Shown here piece after piece: positions 33,831-42,356 of a stretch of 64,000 bases of DNA; the first letter of the stretch is position 1; each line of letters begins with the position of its first letter. The notes under the pieces are model-generated. The model made no database searches and had not been told where the DNA came from. It saw only the letters and a program-made list of their open reading frames with translations. The stretch lies in NCBI GenBank assembly GCA_036419695.1, contig CP143946.1, positions 4,768,001 to 4,832,000 on the forward strand. The letters are read 5' to 3'. Both the position numbers and the translations under genes were made by a program. The DNA is from [Clostridium] symbiosum. GTDB lineage: Bacteria > Bacillota > Clostridia > Lachnospirales > Lachnospiraceae.

Positions 33831-34424
33831 TTATTTGGAATATAACTCGACGATAAGCACTTCATTAACAGGAACATCAATTTCGTCTCTGGTTGGTAAC
33901 TCTTTAACGACACCCTTTAAGTTTTCAGCGTCAGCCTCTAACCATGCAGGTACCATTCTTCCGGCTGTTACCTCTAATATATCTTTATATCTCTGTGAAG
34001 TTTTGTACTTCTCTTTGATCTCGATTGTGTCACCAGCTTTTACGCGGTAAGACGGAATATTTACCGGCTTTCCGTTAACCAGTACATGCTTGTGATCTAC
34101 GATCTGTCTTGTCTCTTTTCTCGTGCGGCCAAAGCCCATTCTGAATAATACATTATCAAGTCTGCACTCCAGAAGGATCATGAGGTTGGTACCAACCTGT
34201 CCGGACATTCTGGAAGCTTTAGCATAATAATTTCTAAAAGGTTTCTCTAACACACCATAGATGAATTTTGCTTTCTGTTTCTCTCTTAACTGGAGACCAT
34301 ACTCGCTCATCTTTCTATTGGTTCTCTTTAACTCTCTCTTGGATTTCTTGTCGATTCCTAAATAAATCGGATCCAGGTCAAGAGATCTACATCTTTTAAG
34401 TACAGGAACTCTATCTACTGCCAC
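33831..34424 (-). CDS. rpsD: 30S ribosomal protein S4
   Basis: S4 is a primary 16S rRNA-binding protein and in many bacteria the feedback regulator of the alpha operon. The 197-residue protein starts with GTG (VAVDRVPVLKRCRSLDLDPIYLG) after a strong AGGAGG. The S4 RNA-binding domain with RLDNVLFRMGFGRTRKETRQIVDHKHVLVNG-type sequence is clear. Its place between rpsK and rpoA is the clostridial arrangement, unlike Bacillus, where rpsD is elsewhere. Confidence 0.97.
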   Translation of the reverse strand: MAVDRVPVLKRCRSLDLDPIYLGIDKKSKRELKRTNRKMSEYGLQLREKQKAKFIYGVLEKPFRNYYAKASRMSGQVGTNLMILLECRLDNVLFRMGFGRTRKETRQIVDHKHVLVNGKPVNIPSYRVKAGDTIEIKEKYKTSQRYKDILEVTAGRMVPAWLEADAENLKGVVKELPTRDEIDVPVNEVLIVELYSK

Positions 34425-34442
34425 TTTACTTGCACCTCCTAA

Positions 34443-34844
34443 TTAGACTCTTCTACGTTTTGGCGGACGGCATCCGTTATGCGGAACCGGAGTTACGTCC
34501 TTAATGCTGGTTACTTCAAGACCACATGCCTGAAGGGCACGGATTGCTGCTTCACGGCCTGATCCCGGACCTTTTACCATAACGTCTACTGACTTTAAGC
34601 CATGGATGAGAGCTGCCTTTGTAGCAGTTTCTGCAGCCATCTGAGCTGCATATGGAGTAGATTTCCTTGAACCTCTAAATCCCAGACCGCCAGCACTAGC
34701 CCATGACAATGCATTACCCTGAGCATCTGTTAAGGTAACGATTGTGTTATTAAAAGATGACTGGATGTGCGCCTGTCCGCGTTCAACGTTTTTCTTTACA
34801 CGCTTTTTTGTCACTTTTTTACCAGTTGACACTTTTTTAGCCAT
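34443..34844 (-). CDS. rpsK: 30S ribosomal protein S11
   Basis: S11 lies on the platform of the small subunit near the E site. The 133-residue protein has the basic N-terminal KKVTKKRVKKNVERG, then AHIQSSFNNTIVTLTDAQGN and the RKSTPYAAQMAAE core, and ends with the conserved DVTPVPHNGCRPPKRRRV. It is followed by rpsD after an 18-bp gap. Confidence 0.98.
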   Translation of the reverse strand: MAKKVSTGKKVTKKRVKKNVERGQAHIQSSFNNTIVTLTDAQGNALSWASAGGLGFRGSRKSTPYAAQMAAETATKAALIHGLKSVDVMVKGPGSGREAAIRALQACGLEVTSIKDVTPVPHNGCRPPKRRRV

Positions 34845-34923
34845 TTTAAACTAACCTACTTTCTTCGATTATTGAATCCTGTTACTTCTCTAACCTGATT
34901 CACAACTTATTTGTTACCAATTA

Positions 34924-35292
34924 TTATTTCTTCTTGTTCGCTACTGTCTTTCTCGGTCCCTTACGTGTTCTTGCGTTAGTCTTGGTCTTCTGACCACGAA
35001 CAGGAAGGCTCTTTCTATGACGAATTCCTCTGTAGCATCCGATCTCCTGAAGTCTCTTGATGTTCATAGCGATTTCTCTACGTAAATCACCTTCAACAAC
35101 CTGACTTTCAGTGATGACTGCTGCGATTCTCTTAACTTCGTCGTCAGTTAAATCCTTAACACGTGTGTCAGGATTAACGCCAGCCTCTGCAAGAATACGG
35201 CTTGCACTTGTTCTACCAATACCGTAGATGTAAGTTAAACCGATCTCGACGCGTTTTTCTCTTGGTAAATCAACACCTGAAATACGAGCCAT
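34924..35292 (-). CDS. rpsM: 30S ribosomal protein S13
   Basis: S13 forms the head-to-large-subunit bridges and touches P-site tRNA. The 122-residue protein begins ARISGVDLPREKRVEIGLTYIYGIG. It has the helix-two-turn-helix core and ends with the basic tail RGQKTKTNARTRKGPRKTVANKKK-type sequence. It follows rpmJ as in most Firmicutes. Confidence 0.98.
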   Translation of the reverse strand: MARISGVDLPREKRVEIGLTYIYGIGRTSASRILAEAGVNPDTRVKDLTDDEVKRIAAVITESQVVEGDLRREIAMNIKRLQEIGCYRGIRHRKSLPVRGQKTKTNARTRKGPRKTVANKKK

Positions 35293-35447
35293 GTGTGTAG
35301 TACACCTCCATTAGTTTTTTTCTTTGCTTCTTTGAGTTGAGTTAAATGTATTATGCCATTCCATGTAAACCCTGAATAGTTATGAACAACTTATCCTGGT
35401 GGTTCATATAGAAAGCCGTGCGAAAAAATCAGGCAGACAAATGCTTA

Positions 35448-35561
35448 TCAGCCCTGTCTTTGTTTGTGCTTTGGATTTTCACAGATTACTCTGATACTGC
35501 CTTTTCTTTTAATGATCTTGCACTTTTCGCAAATTGGTTTAACCGATGATCTAACCTTCAC
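35448..35561 (-). CDS. rpmJ: 50S ribosomal protein L36
   Basis: L36 is a 37-residue zinc-binding protein of the large subunit. The gene starts with GTG (VKVRSSVKPICEKCKIIKRK) and ends KHKQRQG, with zinc ligands C11, C14, C27 and H32. A strong AGGAG precedes it by 8-9 nt. It is the first gene downstream of the alpha-operon promoter and is separated from rpsM by 155 bp without other genes. Confidence 0.97.
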   Translation of the reverse strand: MKVRSSVKPICEKCKIIKRKGSIRVICENPKHKQRQG

Positions 35562-35910
35562 AGTGATTCTCCTTTCCGTAATAGTCCGTCCTGGTTAAGG
35601 ACTTACAATATTTTAATATTACCCATTGCAGTCCTTATATGCCGGACTTACAGGTACAGCAGGCGTCACTTTCCTTGCATAGCCCGGGTTCGGCTAAAAG
35701 GGCGGATCTCACCTGTTGCTTCAACAAAGTTCGCTAGAGCATTATAACACTTATTTTTATATAATGCAAGCATAATTTCCCTTAAAACAAAGGTTTCCCG
35801 CATATAGGTGCGGCGGGTCCCGGATTTGATACAGGCGGAAGCGGATTCAGGAAAATGTTCTCCTCCCGTCCCCGCTCCGGCGCCCGAAGGTCTCAGACCT
35901 AAACCTGAGC
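35562..35910 (-). other. Intergenic region infA-rpmJ with operon promoter and structured leader
   Basis: No gene lies in these 349 bp. They hold the promoter at 35741-35769 and a leader of about 170 nt with several small hairpins, such as AGTCCTTAACCAGGACGGACT near 35580 and TAGCC-GAAC-CCGGGCTA near 35690. A regulatory leader for ribosomal protein feedback is possible; I cannot assign a known class. Confidence 0.6.
35741..35769 (-). promoter_or_regulatory. Sigma-A promoter of the rpmJ-rpsM-rpsK-rpsD-rpoA-rplQ segment
   Basis: TTGCAT (35764-35769) and TATAAT (35741-35746) are 17 bp apart on the minus strand. The start would be near 35735, giving a ~174-nt leader to rpmJ. Confidence 0.82.
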
Positions 35911-36129
35911 CTATTTATCTCTCCAGATAATTCTTCCCTTGGACAGGTCATATGGAGACATCTCCATCGTAACCTTATCGCCCGGCAGAATTCTGATATA
36001 ATTCATACGAAGTTTTCCGCTGATAGTAGCTAAAACTACGTGTTTGTTCTCCAGCTCCACTTTGAACATCGCGTTCGGTAATTTTTCAACCACAACGCCT
36101 TCAATTTCAATTACATCTGCTTTTGACAT
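35911..36129 (-). CDS. infA: Translation initiation factor IF-1
   Basis: IF-1 blocks the A site during initiation. The 72-residue S1-like OB-fold protein begins MSKADVIEIEGVVVEKLPNA and contains HVVLATISGKLRMNYIRILPGD and MSPYDLSKGRIIWRDK. It is the standard length, and the gene is in its usual place between the KOW-protein gene and rpmJ. Confidence 0.98.
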   Translation of the reverse strand: MSKADVIEIEGVVVEKLPNAMFKVELENKHVVLATISGKLRMNYIRILPGDKVTMEMSPYDLSKGRIIWRDK

Positions 36130-36183
36130 AAACTTTTTACCTCCCTGGGGTTCCTGGTTGTTCCCGGTTTTCTTGTGGGTTTT

Positions 36184-36453
36184 CTAAATGATTCTCCCGT
36201 TACATTGAATGAAGCGTTTCACCTCTTCATCTCTGACGGTACCGCCGTTCACCAGCTTTTCACAAAGCTTTTCATCGCGGATACGGGATATCTGAACATG
36301 CTTCTTCTTTTTGCGCTTCGGATCTGCCACGGTGCGGAGTCTTCCATCCGCCAGGTAAACATATTCCGCATCTTCTTTGATTATGATAAATATGTTTCCT
36401 TTGTCATGACCGGCCAAAGACCGGACAAGACAGCCTGCTTCATATCCTGCCAT
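36184..36453 (-). CDS. KOW-domain RNA-binding protein (L14e-like)
   Basis: This 89-residue protein resembles the small KOW/L14e-like protein found beside map and infA in Firmicutes. It starts MAGYEAGCLVRSLAGHDKGN, has a short beta barrel ending YLADGRLRTVADPKRKKKKH and a charged tail. The ATG at 36453 follows AGGTGG; an upstream in-frame ATG is less likely. The role is unknown; ribosome or RNA binding is inferred. Confidence 0.88.
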   Translation of the reverse strand: MAGYEAGCLVRSLAGHDKGNIFIIIKEDAEYVYLADGRLRTVADPKRKKKKHVQISRIRDEKLCEKLVNGGTVRDEEVKRFIQCNGRII

Positions 36454-36494
36454 CTTACCACCTCGAATCAGAGTATACACTGGTCGCTAAGTAC

Positions 36495-37247
36495 TCATAG
36501 TATTGATAAAATCTCTGGTCCATCCTCGGTAATGAGAATGGTATTTTCATAATGAGCCGACAAAGAGCCGTCATCCGTCACTACAGTCCAGTCGTCATCC
36601 ATCCAGACCACATCATAACTTCCCGCGTTGATCATTGGCTCCACAGCCAGCGTCATGCCGGGCTGCAGAAGAATGCCTTTTCTCCGCCTTGCGAAGTTGG
36701 GCACCTCCGGATCTTCATGTAAATGAGTGCCGATCCCGTGACCTACCAGGTCCCTGACTACCCCATAGCCGAAACTTTCGGCGTATTTCTGGATAGCCGC
36801 GGAAATATCATTTAGATGATTGCCAGGTTTGGCAAATTTAATCCCCTCAAAGAAACTTTGTCTGGTTACTTCTATGAGCTGCTTCGCTTCTGCGCTTATT
36901 TCACCGACTCCATGGGTCCTGGCCGCATCGGAATGATATCCTTTATAGATAACACCTGCATCCAGGCTTACAATGTCGCCTTCCTCTATATAGTGCTCCC
37001 TGTTCGGAATTCCGTGTACCACCTCATCATTGACCGACACACAGATAGACGCAGGATAGCCGTTATAATTCTTAAAGGAAGGAATACACCCATAGCTGCG
37101 TATGATTTCTTCACCCATATGGTCAATGTCCCATGTGGACATGCCGGGTTTCAGGTTTTTTGCAAGCTCTTCGTGAGTGACGGCAAGGATTCTTCCCGCC
37201 TCTCTCATCAGCTCAATCTCTCTGGGAGACTTAATCGTTACTGCCAT
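36495..37247 (-). CDS. map: Methionine aminopeptidase (type I)
   Basis: This enzyme removes the initiator methionine from nascent proteins. The 250-residue protein is a pita-bread-fold metallopeptidase. The ligands are in SLDAGVIYKGYHSDAART (two Asp), GHGIGTHLHEDPEVPN (His), LAVEPMINAG (Glu) and a final Glu near SAHYENTILIT. It follows adk by 3 bp and is thus co-translated with it. Confidence 0.97.
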   Translation of the reverse strand: MAVTIKSPREIELMREAGRILAVTHEELAKNLKPGMSTWDIDHMGEEIIRSYGCIPSFKNYNGYPASICVSVNDEVVHGIPNREHYIEEGDIVSLDAGVIYKGYHSDAARTHGVGEISAEAKQLIEVTRQSFFEGIKFAKPGNHLNDISAAIQKYAESFGYGVVRDLVGHGIGTHLHEDPEVPNFARRRKGILLQPGMTLAVEPMINAGSYDVVWMDDDWTVVTDDGSLSAHYENTILITEDGPEILSIL

Positions 37248-37250
37248 ATG

Positions 37251-37895
37251 TTATGCTCCTAAAATCTCAGTGATGCTCTGGAAAACTTCTTCCATTTCTT
37301 TGGTTCCGTCTACGGAATGCAGCACGCCTTTTTCCTTATAATAGTCAATCAGCGGCTGTGTCTGCTCGTGGTAAACTGACAGACGTTTCTGAACCGTCTC
37401 AGGTTTATCGTCATCCCTGAGAACCAGCTCTGCTCCACATACGTCGCAGATACCTGTCTTTGCAGGGGGAGCAAATGTTACATGGTAAGTTGCTCCACAG
37501 TTTAAGCATGCGCGGCGTCCTGACATTCTGCTCACGATGTTCTCATCGGGAACGTCCACGTCAATTGCATAGTCGATCGCCTCTCCCATGCCGGAAAGGG
37601 CTTTTGTCAGGCTCTCAGCCTGCGGAATTGTCCTTGGGAAGCCATCCAGAACATAACCATTCTCACAGTCGTCCTGGTGGATACGGTCAAGAAGCATTCC
37701 GATCGTAACTTCATCCGGTACCAAGAGTCCCTGATCCATGAACTGTTTCGCCTTCATGCCCAGCTCCGTACCTTCCTTAATATTAGATCTGAAGATATCT
37801 CCGGTAGAGATATGAGGGATCTGATATTTCTCTGCAATTCTTTTGGCCTGCGTGCCTTTGCCGGCCCCCGGTGCTCCTAACATAATAATCTTCAT
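37251..37895 (-). CDS. adk: Adenylate kinase
   Basis: Adenylate kinase interconverts ATP, ADP and AMP. The 214-residue long form has the P-loop GAPGAGKGTQA and the DGFPRTIPQA segment. Its LID has two CxxC pairs (CLNCGATYH and CDVCGAELV), the zinc-binding version common in Gram-positives. Its ATG overlaps the stop of an otherwise unassigned open frame after secY (see findings). Confidence 0.98.
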   Translation of the reverse strand: MKIIMLGAPGAGKGTQAKRIAEKYQIPHISTGDIFRSNIKEGTELGMKAKQFMDQGLLVPDEVTIGMLLDRIHQDDCENGYVLDGFPRTIPQAESLTKALSGMGEAIDYAIDVDVPDENIVSRMSGRRACLNCGATYHVTFAPPAKTGICDVCGAELVLRDDDKPETVQKRLSVYHEQTQPLIDYYKEKGVLHSVDGTKEMEEVFQSITEILGA

Positions 37896-38059
37896 AGGCT
37901 TACCTCCCCGTTTAATGCGGCGACAGACGCTTTGCGATCCTCTTCACCGCCAACCAATGAAACGCTTCCTGCAAATACAACAGAATCGCCCCTATGCAGG
38001 ATCAGCCCGGTTCCGGATCGGCCGGCTTCCAGGAGTTCCTGCTTAGAAAGCGAATTGTC

Positions 38060-39376
38060 TTAATCGTTTAAAAATCCTCTGTAATTACGAACAAGCATCT
38101 GTGACTCTACCGCCTTAATTGTCTCAAGGACAACGCCGACAATAATGATCAGGGATGTTCCGCCGAAGGACATATGCCCAACAGAGAAGATTCCGGATAC
38201 CATAATCGGGATCAGGCAAACTACGATAAGACCGCAGGCGCCGATAAATACGATATAATTTAAAATGCTGTTCAGATAATCAGACGTTGGCTTACCTGGA
38301 CGGATGCCCGGGATAAAGCCGCCGGATTTTTTCATGTTATTTGCAACTTCCAACGGATTGAATGTGATGGATGTGTAGAAATACGCGAACACCACGATCA
38401 AGCCGATATAAACTATCATACCAATTGAATATACAGGATATTCCGCATGGAACCATGAACCGGAGTTAAGCATTCTTAAAAGTTTTCCGCCAATGGTATT
38501 GTAATCCACCTGGAAAAACTCTGCGATAACAACCGGGAAAGACATCAGGGAGGAAGCAAAGATTACAGGAATAACGCCTGCGGTATTTACTTTCAGAGGA
38601 ATATTGGAGGACTGGCCGCCCACCATCTTTCTGCCCTGCATCTTCTTGGAATACTGAACCGGAATTCTCCGCTCCGCATCCTGCAAAACAATAACGAACA
38701 CTACCATGGCAAGGATAATCGCCAGGATAATGATCAGTGATACAGTTGCCACAGGCACATTCTTACCAACGAGGAATCTCTCATAAATGGTAATCATATC
38801 GCTGGGCAGTGTGGAAATGATATTGAACAGAAGGACGATGGAAATACCATTTCCAACTCCGTGCTCTGTAATTCTCTCACCAATCCACATGAGCATTGCA
38901 CTACCTGCCGTCATCGTAGTGATGGCAACGATAACACTGACTGCATTGAAGTCAATCAGAAGACCTCTGCCGCCAAATCCTACGGACATGGCAATAGACT
39001 GCATAAGCGCAAGGCCTACAGTGAGGTAACGTGTATACTCTGCAATTTTCTTTCTTCCGTCCTCACCTTCACGCTGCATCTCTTCCAGTTTTGGAATCGC
39101 TATCGTGAGAAGCTGCATGATGATGGAAGATGTGATATATGGTGTGATGCTCAAGGCGAATACTGACATGTTCGTAAACGAACCGCCAGTAATCGTATTG
39201 AAAAATCCAAATGCATCGCTGGACTGTCTTGAAAACAGTTCATCGAAGAAATTCGTTTGTACTCCCGGGATCGGCAGTTGCGAACCGATACGGATCACAA
39301 CCAGCATAAAGAAAGTGTAGAGGATTTTCTCTCTGATTTCCTTTATCTTAAAAGCGTTCTGGAGTGTTTTTAACAT
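38060..39376 (-). CDS. secY: Protein translocase subunit SecY
   Basis: SecY is the channel of the Sec translocon. The 438-residue protein has ten membrane helices, the N-terminal FMLVVIRIGSQLPIPGV, the plug-region FFNTITGGSFTNMSVFALSITPYI, the RRIPVQYSKKM loop and GIRPGKPTSDYLN in the C5 loop. It lies just after rplO (1-bp gap) in the standard spc-operon order. Confidence 0.98.
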   Translation of the reverse strand: MLKTLQNAFKIKEIREKILYTFFMLVVIRIGSQLPIPGVQTNFFDELFSRQSSDAFGFFNTITGGSFTNMSVFALSITPYITSSIIMQLLTIAIPKLEEMQREGEDGRKKIAEYTRYLTVGLALMQSIAMSVGFGGRGLLIDFNAVSVIVAITTMTAGSAMLMWIGERITEHGVGNGISIVLLFNIISTLPSDMITIYERFLVGKNVPVATVSLIIILAIILAMVVFVIVLQDAERRIPVQYSKKMQGRKMVGGQSSNIPLKVNTAGVIPVIFASSLMSFPVVIAEFFQVDYNTIGGKLLRMLNSGSWFHAEYPVYSIGMIVYIGLIVVFAYFYTSITFNPLEVANNMKKSGGFIPGIRPGKPTSDYLNSILNYIVFIGACGLIVVCLIPIMVSGIFSVGHMSFGGTSLIIIVGVVLETIKAVESQMLVRNYRGFLND

Positions 39377-39377
39377 A

Positions 39378-39818
39378 TTAGATCACCTCGCAGGTTCCGC
39401 CAACTGCTTCAATCTTGGCTTTTGCTCCTTCACTAACAGCATCTGCTTTCACAGTGAGTTTCTTGGTCAGCTCGCCGTTGCCAAGAATTTTAACGCCATC
39501 GCGTGGGTTTTTAACGATACCTGCTTCGATTAATGTTTCTACTGTAACAACTGAATCGTTGTCAAATCTCTCTAATTCGCTGACATTGATACCAATGATT
39601 GTCTTAGAGTTTCTATTCGTGAATCCTCTCTTCGGGATACGTCTGTATAAAGGCATCTGGCCGCCTTCAAATCCCGGTCTAGTTGCACCGGAACGAGCTT
39701 TCTGGCCCTTATGTCCTTTACCAGCAGTCTTACCATTACCTGAAGCGTGTCCACGGCCTCTTCTGAAGCTGTCGCTGTGTTTTGAACCTACAGCCGGCTG
39801 TAAATTAGATAAATCCAT
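39378..39818 (-). CDS. rplO: 50S ribosomal protein L15
   Basis: L15 helps late 50S assembly. The 146-residue protein starts at the ATG 39818 (MDLSNLQPAVGSKH; SD AGGAGG), not at the upstream in-frame ATG. The Gly-rich RRGRGHASGNGKTAGKGHKG and FEGGQMPLYRRIPKRGF are diagnostic. It precedes secY. Confidence 0.97.
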   Translation of the reverse strand: MDLSNLQPAVGSKHSDSFRRGRGHASGNGKTAGKGHKGQKARSGATRPGFEGGQMPLYRRIPKRGFTNRNSKTIIGINVSELERFDNDSVVTVETLIEAGIVKNPRDGVKILGNGELTKKLTVKADAVSEGAKAKIEAVGGTCEVI

Positions 39819-39840
39819 GACTGCACCTCCTACGTGGATT

Positions 39841-40023
39841 TTAGATTTCTTCAACTTTTACCAAGTGTCTTACACACTGAATCATGCCCCTGACTGCACC
39901 GTTATCCGGCATCTCAACTGTCTTGTGTAACTTCTTTAAGCCTAAAGCTTCAACAGTTGCTTTCTGCTTCGGAACGGCACCGATAGGAGATTTTACTAAA
40001 GTGATTTTTAATTTCTCTGCCAT
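39841..40023 (-). CDS. rpmD: 50S ribosomal protein L30
   Basis: L30 is a 60-residue protein of the large subunit. KITLVKSPIGAVPKQKATVEALGLKKL, the HKTVEMPDN turn and RGMIQCVRHLVKVEEI give a full-length match. It lies between rpsE and rplO as usual. Confidence 0.97.
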   Translation of the reverse strand: MAEKLKITLVKSPIGAVPKQKATVEALGLKKLHKTVEMPDNGAVRGMIQCVRHLVKVEEI

Positions 40024-40038
40024 TTTAATACCCTCCTA

Positions 40039-40548
40039 TTAGTTCAGAATCTCTTCTACAGATTTACCACGGAGTTTTGCAACCTCTTCAGGTGTCTTAA
40101 TTGAACATAATCCCTCGATAGTAGCTAAAACAACGTTGGTCTTGTTGTTGGAGCCTAAGGATTTTGTACGGATGTTCTTGTATCCTGCAAGCTCCAGAAC
40201 GGAACGTGCCGGACCTCCTGCGATAATACCTGTACCTTCAGGAGCCTTCTTCAGAAGTACGTTTGCACTTCCAAATTTGCCGATGAAGTCATGTGGGATA
40301 CTGTTATTTTCATCAAACGGAATCGCTACAAGGTTTCTTGCTGCAGCTTCTTTTCCTTTACGGATAGCTTCCGGAACCTCAGCAGCTTTACCCATACCTG
40401 CACCAACGTGCCCGTTTTTGTCACCAACTACTACTAATGCGGAAAATCTCATTGTACGTCCGCCTTTAACAGTTTTGGACACACGTTTGATTGCCACTAC
40501 CTTATCTTCTAACTCGAACTGGCTGGCATCAATTTTTGTACGTTTCAT
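40039..40548 (-). CDS. rpsE: 30S ribosomal protein S5
   Basis: S5 is important for decoding fidelity and mRNA entry. The 169-residue protein starts at 40548 (MKRTKIDASQ; AAGGAG SD). It has the dsRBD-like AIKRVSKTVKGGRTMRFSALVVVGD and the GTGIIAGGPARSVLELAGYKN loop. The longer frame upstream overlaps rplR and lacks an SD. Confidence 0.97.
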   Translation of the reverse strand: MKRTKIDASQFELEDKVVAIKRVSKTVKGGRTMRFSALVVVGDKNGHVGAGMGKAAEVPEAIRKGKEAAARNLVAIPFDENNSIPHDFIGKFGSANVLLKKAPEGTGIIAGGPARSVLELAGYKNIRTKSLGSNNKTNVVLATIEGLCSIKTPEEVAKLRGKSVEEILN

Positions 40549-40567
40549 GTGTATGTTCTCCTTCCTA

Positions 40568-40936
40568 CTAGAATTCCAGACCAGCTTCGCGAGCTGCATC
40601 TGCTAATGCCTGAACTTTACCGTGATATATGAATCCGCCTCTGTCAAAGACAACTTCTTTAATACCTTTTTCGATTGCTCTCTTTGCGATTACAGTACCA
40701 ACGTAAGCTGCCGCATCTACGTTGTTTGTCTTCTCGAGCTCAGCTTTGATTGCCTTCTCTGCTGTTGAAGCTGCAACTAAAGTATTGCCAACTGTATCGT
40801 CAATAATCTGAGCATACATATGATTATTACTTCTAAACACTGCTAAACGCGGTCTCTGAGCTGTTCCAGAGTAACGATTACGTAATCTAGCATGTTTCTT
40901 TACGCGAACTTCGCTTCTTGACTGTTTGCTAACCAT
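40568..40936 (-). CDS. rplR: 50S ribosomal protein L18
   Basis: L18 binds 5S rRNA together with L5. The 122-residue protein has RLRNRYSGTAQRPRLAVFRSNNHMYAQIIDD and the closing FDRGGFIYHGKVQALADAAREAGLEF. It is the expected length and in the expected spc order. Confidence 0.97.
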   Translation of the reverse strand: MVSKQSRSEVRVKKHARLRNRYSGTAQRPRLAVFRSNNHMYAQIIDDTVGNTLVAASTAEKAIKAELEKTNNVDAAAYVGTVIAKRAIEKGIKEVVFDRGGFIYHGKVQALADAAREAGLEF

Positions 40937-40953
40937 CTTTACACTCTCCTTAA

Positions 40954-41496
40954 TTATTTCTTACCAGTCTTACCAACTTTACGTCTGATAACTTCATCAG
41001 CATATTTAATACCTTTGCCCTTGTACGGCTCAGGTCTTCTCTTGTCTCTGATTTCAGCAGCGTATTGGCCAACTTTTTCTTTACTGATTCCTTTTACAGT
41101 GATCTTGTTCTGACCTTCCAGAATTGTCTCAATTCCGTCCGGATCTTCCATCTCTACAGGATGGGAATAACCAAGGCTGAGAACCAGTTTCTTGCCCTGT
41201 TTAGCGGCTCTGTAACCAACGCCGTTAACTTCCAGAACTTTCTCATACCCTTCAGTAACACCATGAACCATGTTGCTGATTAAGGTTCTTGTCAGACCGT
41301 GTAAAGATTTCATTTTCTTTAAATCGCTGGGTCTTGTAACGATAATCTGACCATCTTCTTCTTTGATCGTCATTTCTACCGGTAACTCTCTCTCGAGTGT
41401 TCCCTTAGGACCTTTTACAGTCACTAAATTGTTTTCTGCGATTGTTACAGTAACTCCTGCCGGAATCGCGATTGGCATTCTTCCTATACGTGACAT
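40954..41496 (-). CDS. rplF: 50S ribosomal protein L6
   Basis: L6 lies near the factor-binding site of the large subunit. The 180-residue protein begins MSRIGRMPIAIPAGVTV, has VKGPKGTLERELP and the C-terminal RRPEPYKGKGIKYADEVIRRKVGKTGKK. Both duplicated alpha-beta domains are complete. Confidence 0.98.
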   Translation of the reverse strand: MSRIGRMPIAIPAGVTVTIAENNLVTVKGPKGTLERELPVEMTIKEEDGQIIVTRPSDLKKMKSLHGLTRTLISNMVHGVTEGYEKVLEVNGVGYRAAKQGKKLVLSLGYSHPVEMEDPDGIETILEGQNKITVKGISKEKVGQYAAEIRDKRRPEPYKGKGIKYADEVIRRKVGKTGKK

Positions 41497-41570
41497 GCCG
41501 ATTACCTCCTACTTAGATTCTCGGAGAAGCCGTCAGCGGCTTCTCTGTTTTCAGTTCTAATACTTATAGA

Positions 41571-41972
41571 TTACCAAACGAAAGCCAGAACTTCTCCGCC
41601 TACGCCGAGTTCTCTTGCCTGTCTGTCTGTAATTACACCCTGGTTGGTAGAGATAATAGCCACACCTAAACCACCAAGTACTTTCGGCATATCTTCTTTG
41701 TTTGCATAAACGCGAAGACCTGGTTTGGAAATTCTCTTGATGCCGGAAATGATTTTCTCATTTTTGTCTTTACCGTATTTTAATTCCATACGGATTGTTT
41801 TGAAATTGCCATCTTCTACGATGTCATATTTTTTGATGTAGCCTTCTTTTACAAGGATATCAGCGATTGCTAATTTCATCTTGGATGACGGAACATCTAC
41901 TGTATCATGTTTAGCAGTATTTGCGTTACGAATTCTCGTAAGCATATCTGCGATTGGATCGCTCATTGTCAT
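41571..41972 (-). CDS. rpsH: 30S ribosomal protein S8
   Basis: S8 is a primary 16S rRNA binder of the platform and a known spc-operon feedback regulator in E. coli. The 133-residue protein starts MTMSDPIADMLTRIRNAN (ATG 41972, AAGGAGG SD) and ends GGEVLAFVW. The upstream extension in the same frame is intergenic repeat sequence and not credible as protein. Confidence 0.97.
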   Translation of the reverse strand: MTMSDPIADMLTRIRNANTAKHDTVDVPSSKMKLAIADILVKEGYIKKYDIVEDGNFKTIRMELKYGKDKNEKIISGIKRISKPGLRVYANKEDMPKVLGGLGVAIISTNQGVITDRQARELGVGGEVLAFVW

Positions 41973-42075
41973 TTTGAGTTTTGCCTCCTTAATAATTTCA
42001 TCTGCCACTACGGTGAGTGGGGTTTCTCCCGCCACCACACGAGTAGGGTTTTTCCTTCCACTACATGTTCCCTCA

Positions 42076-42156
42076 ACTAAGCTCGAAAGAACCTCGCTAA
42101 GTTTCGCGAACGGCCTCGCGCTAAGCTCAAAAAAACCTCGCTAAGCTGCTTTCGGT
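42076..42156 (-). repeat. Intergenic repeat after rpsZ (ribosomal-operon repeat 1)
   Basis: Immediately after the rpsZ stop, the minus strand has ACCGAAAGCAGCTTAGCGAGG and a second copy of the GCGAGG unit, ending in GAGCTTAGT. The same ~85-bp unit follows rpmC, and a partial form follows rplW. Its GAGG-N7-9-GAGCTTAG core also occurs in repeat R1. The unit contains a TTCGCGAA palindrome. Confidence 0.7.
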
Positions 42157-42341
42157 CACCAGCTTGCTTTTCTAACGCCCGGAATTTCGCCTTTGTAAGC
42201 TAATTCACGGAAGCAGATACGGCAGATGCCGTATTTTCTTAAGTATGCATGTGGACGGCCACAAATTCTGCAGCGGTTGTATTCTCTGGTGGAGAATTTT
42301 GCCGGACGCTGCTGTTTAATCTTCATTGAAGTCTTTGCCAT
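42156..42341 (-). CDS. rpsZ: 30S ribosomal protein S14, zinc-binding type Z
   Basis: This is the short, zinc-binding S14 of the subunit head. The 61-residue protein has ligands C24, C27, C40 and C43 (CRICGRPHAYLRKYGICRIC) and ends RKASW. It lies between rplE and rpsH as usual. Confidence 0.97.
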   Translation of the reverse strand: MAKTSMKIKQQRPAKFSTREYNRCRICGRPHAYLRKYGICRICFRELAYKGEIPGVRKASW

Positions 42342-42356
42342 TGATAAATCCTCCTA

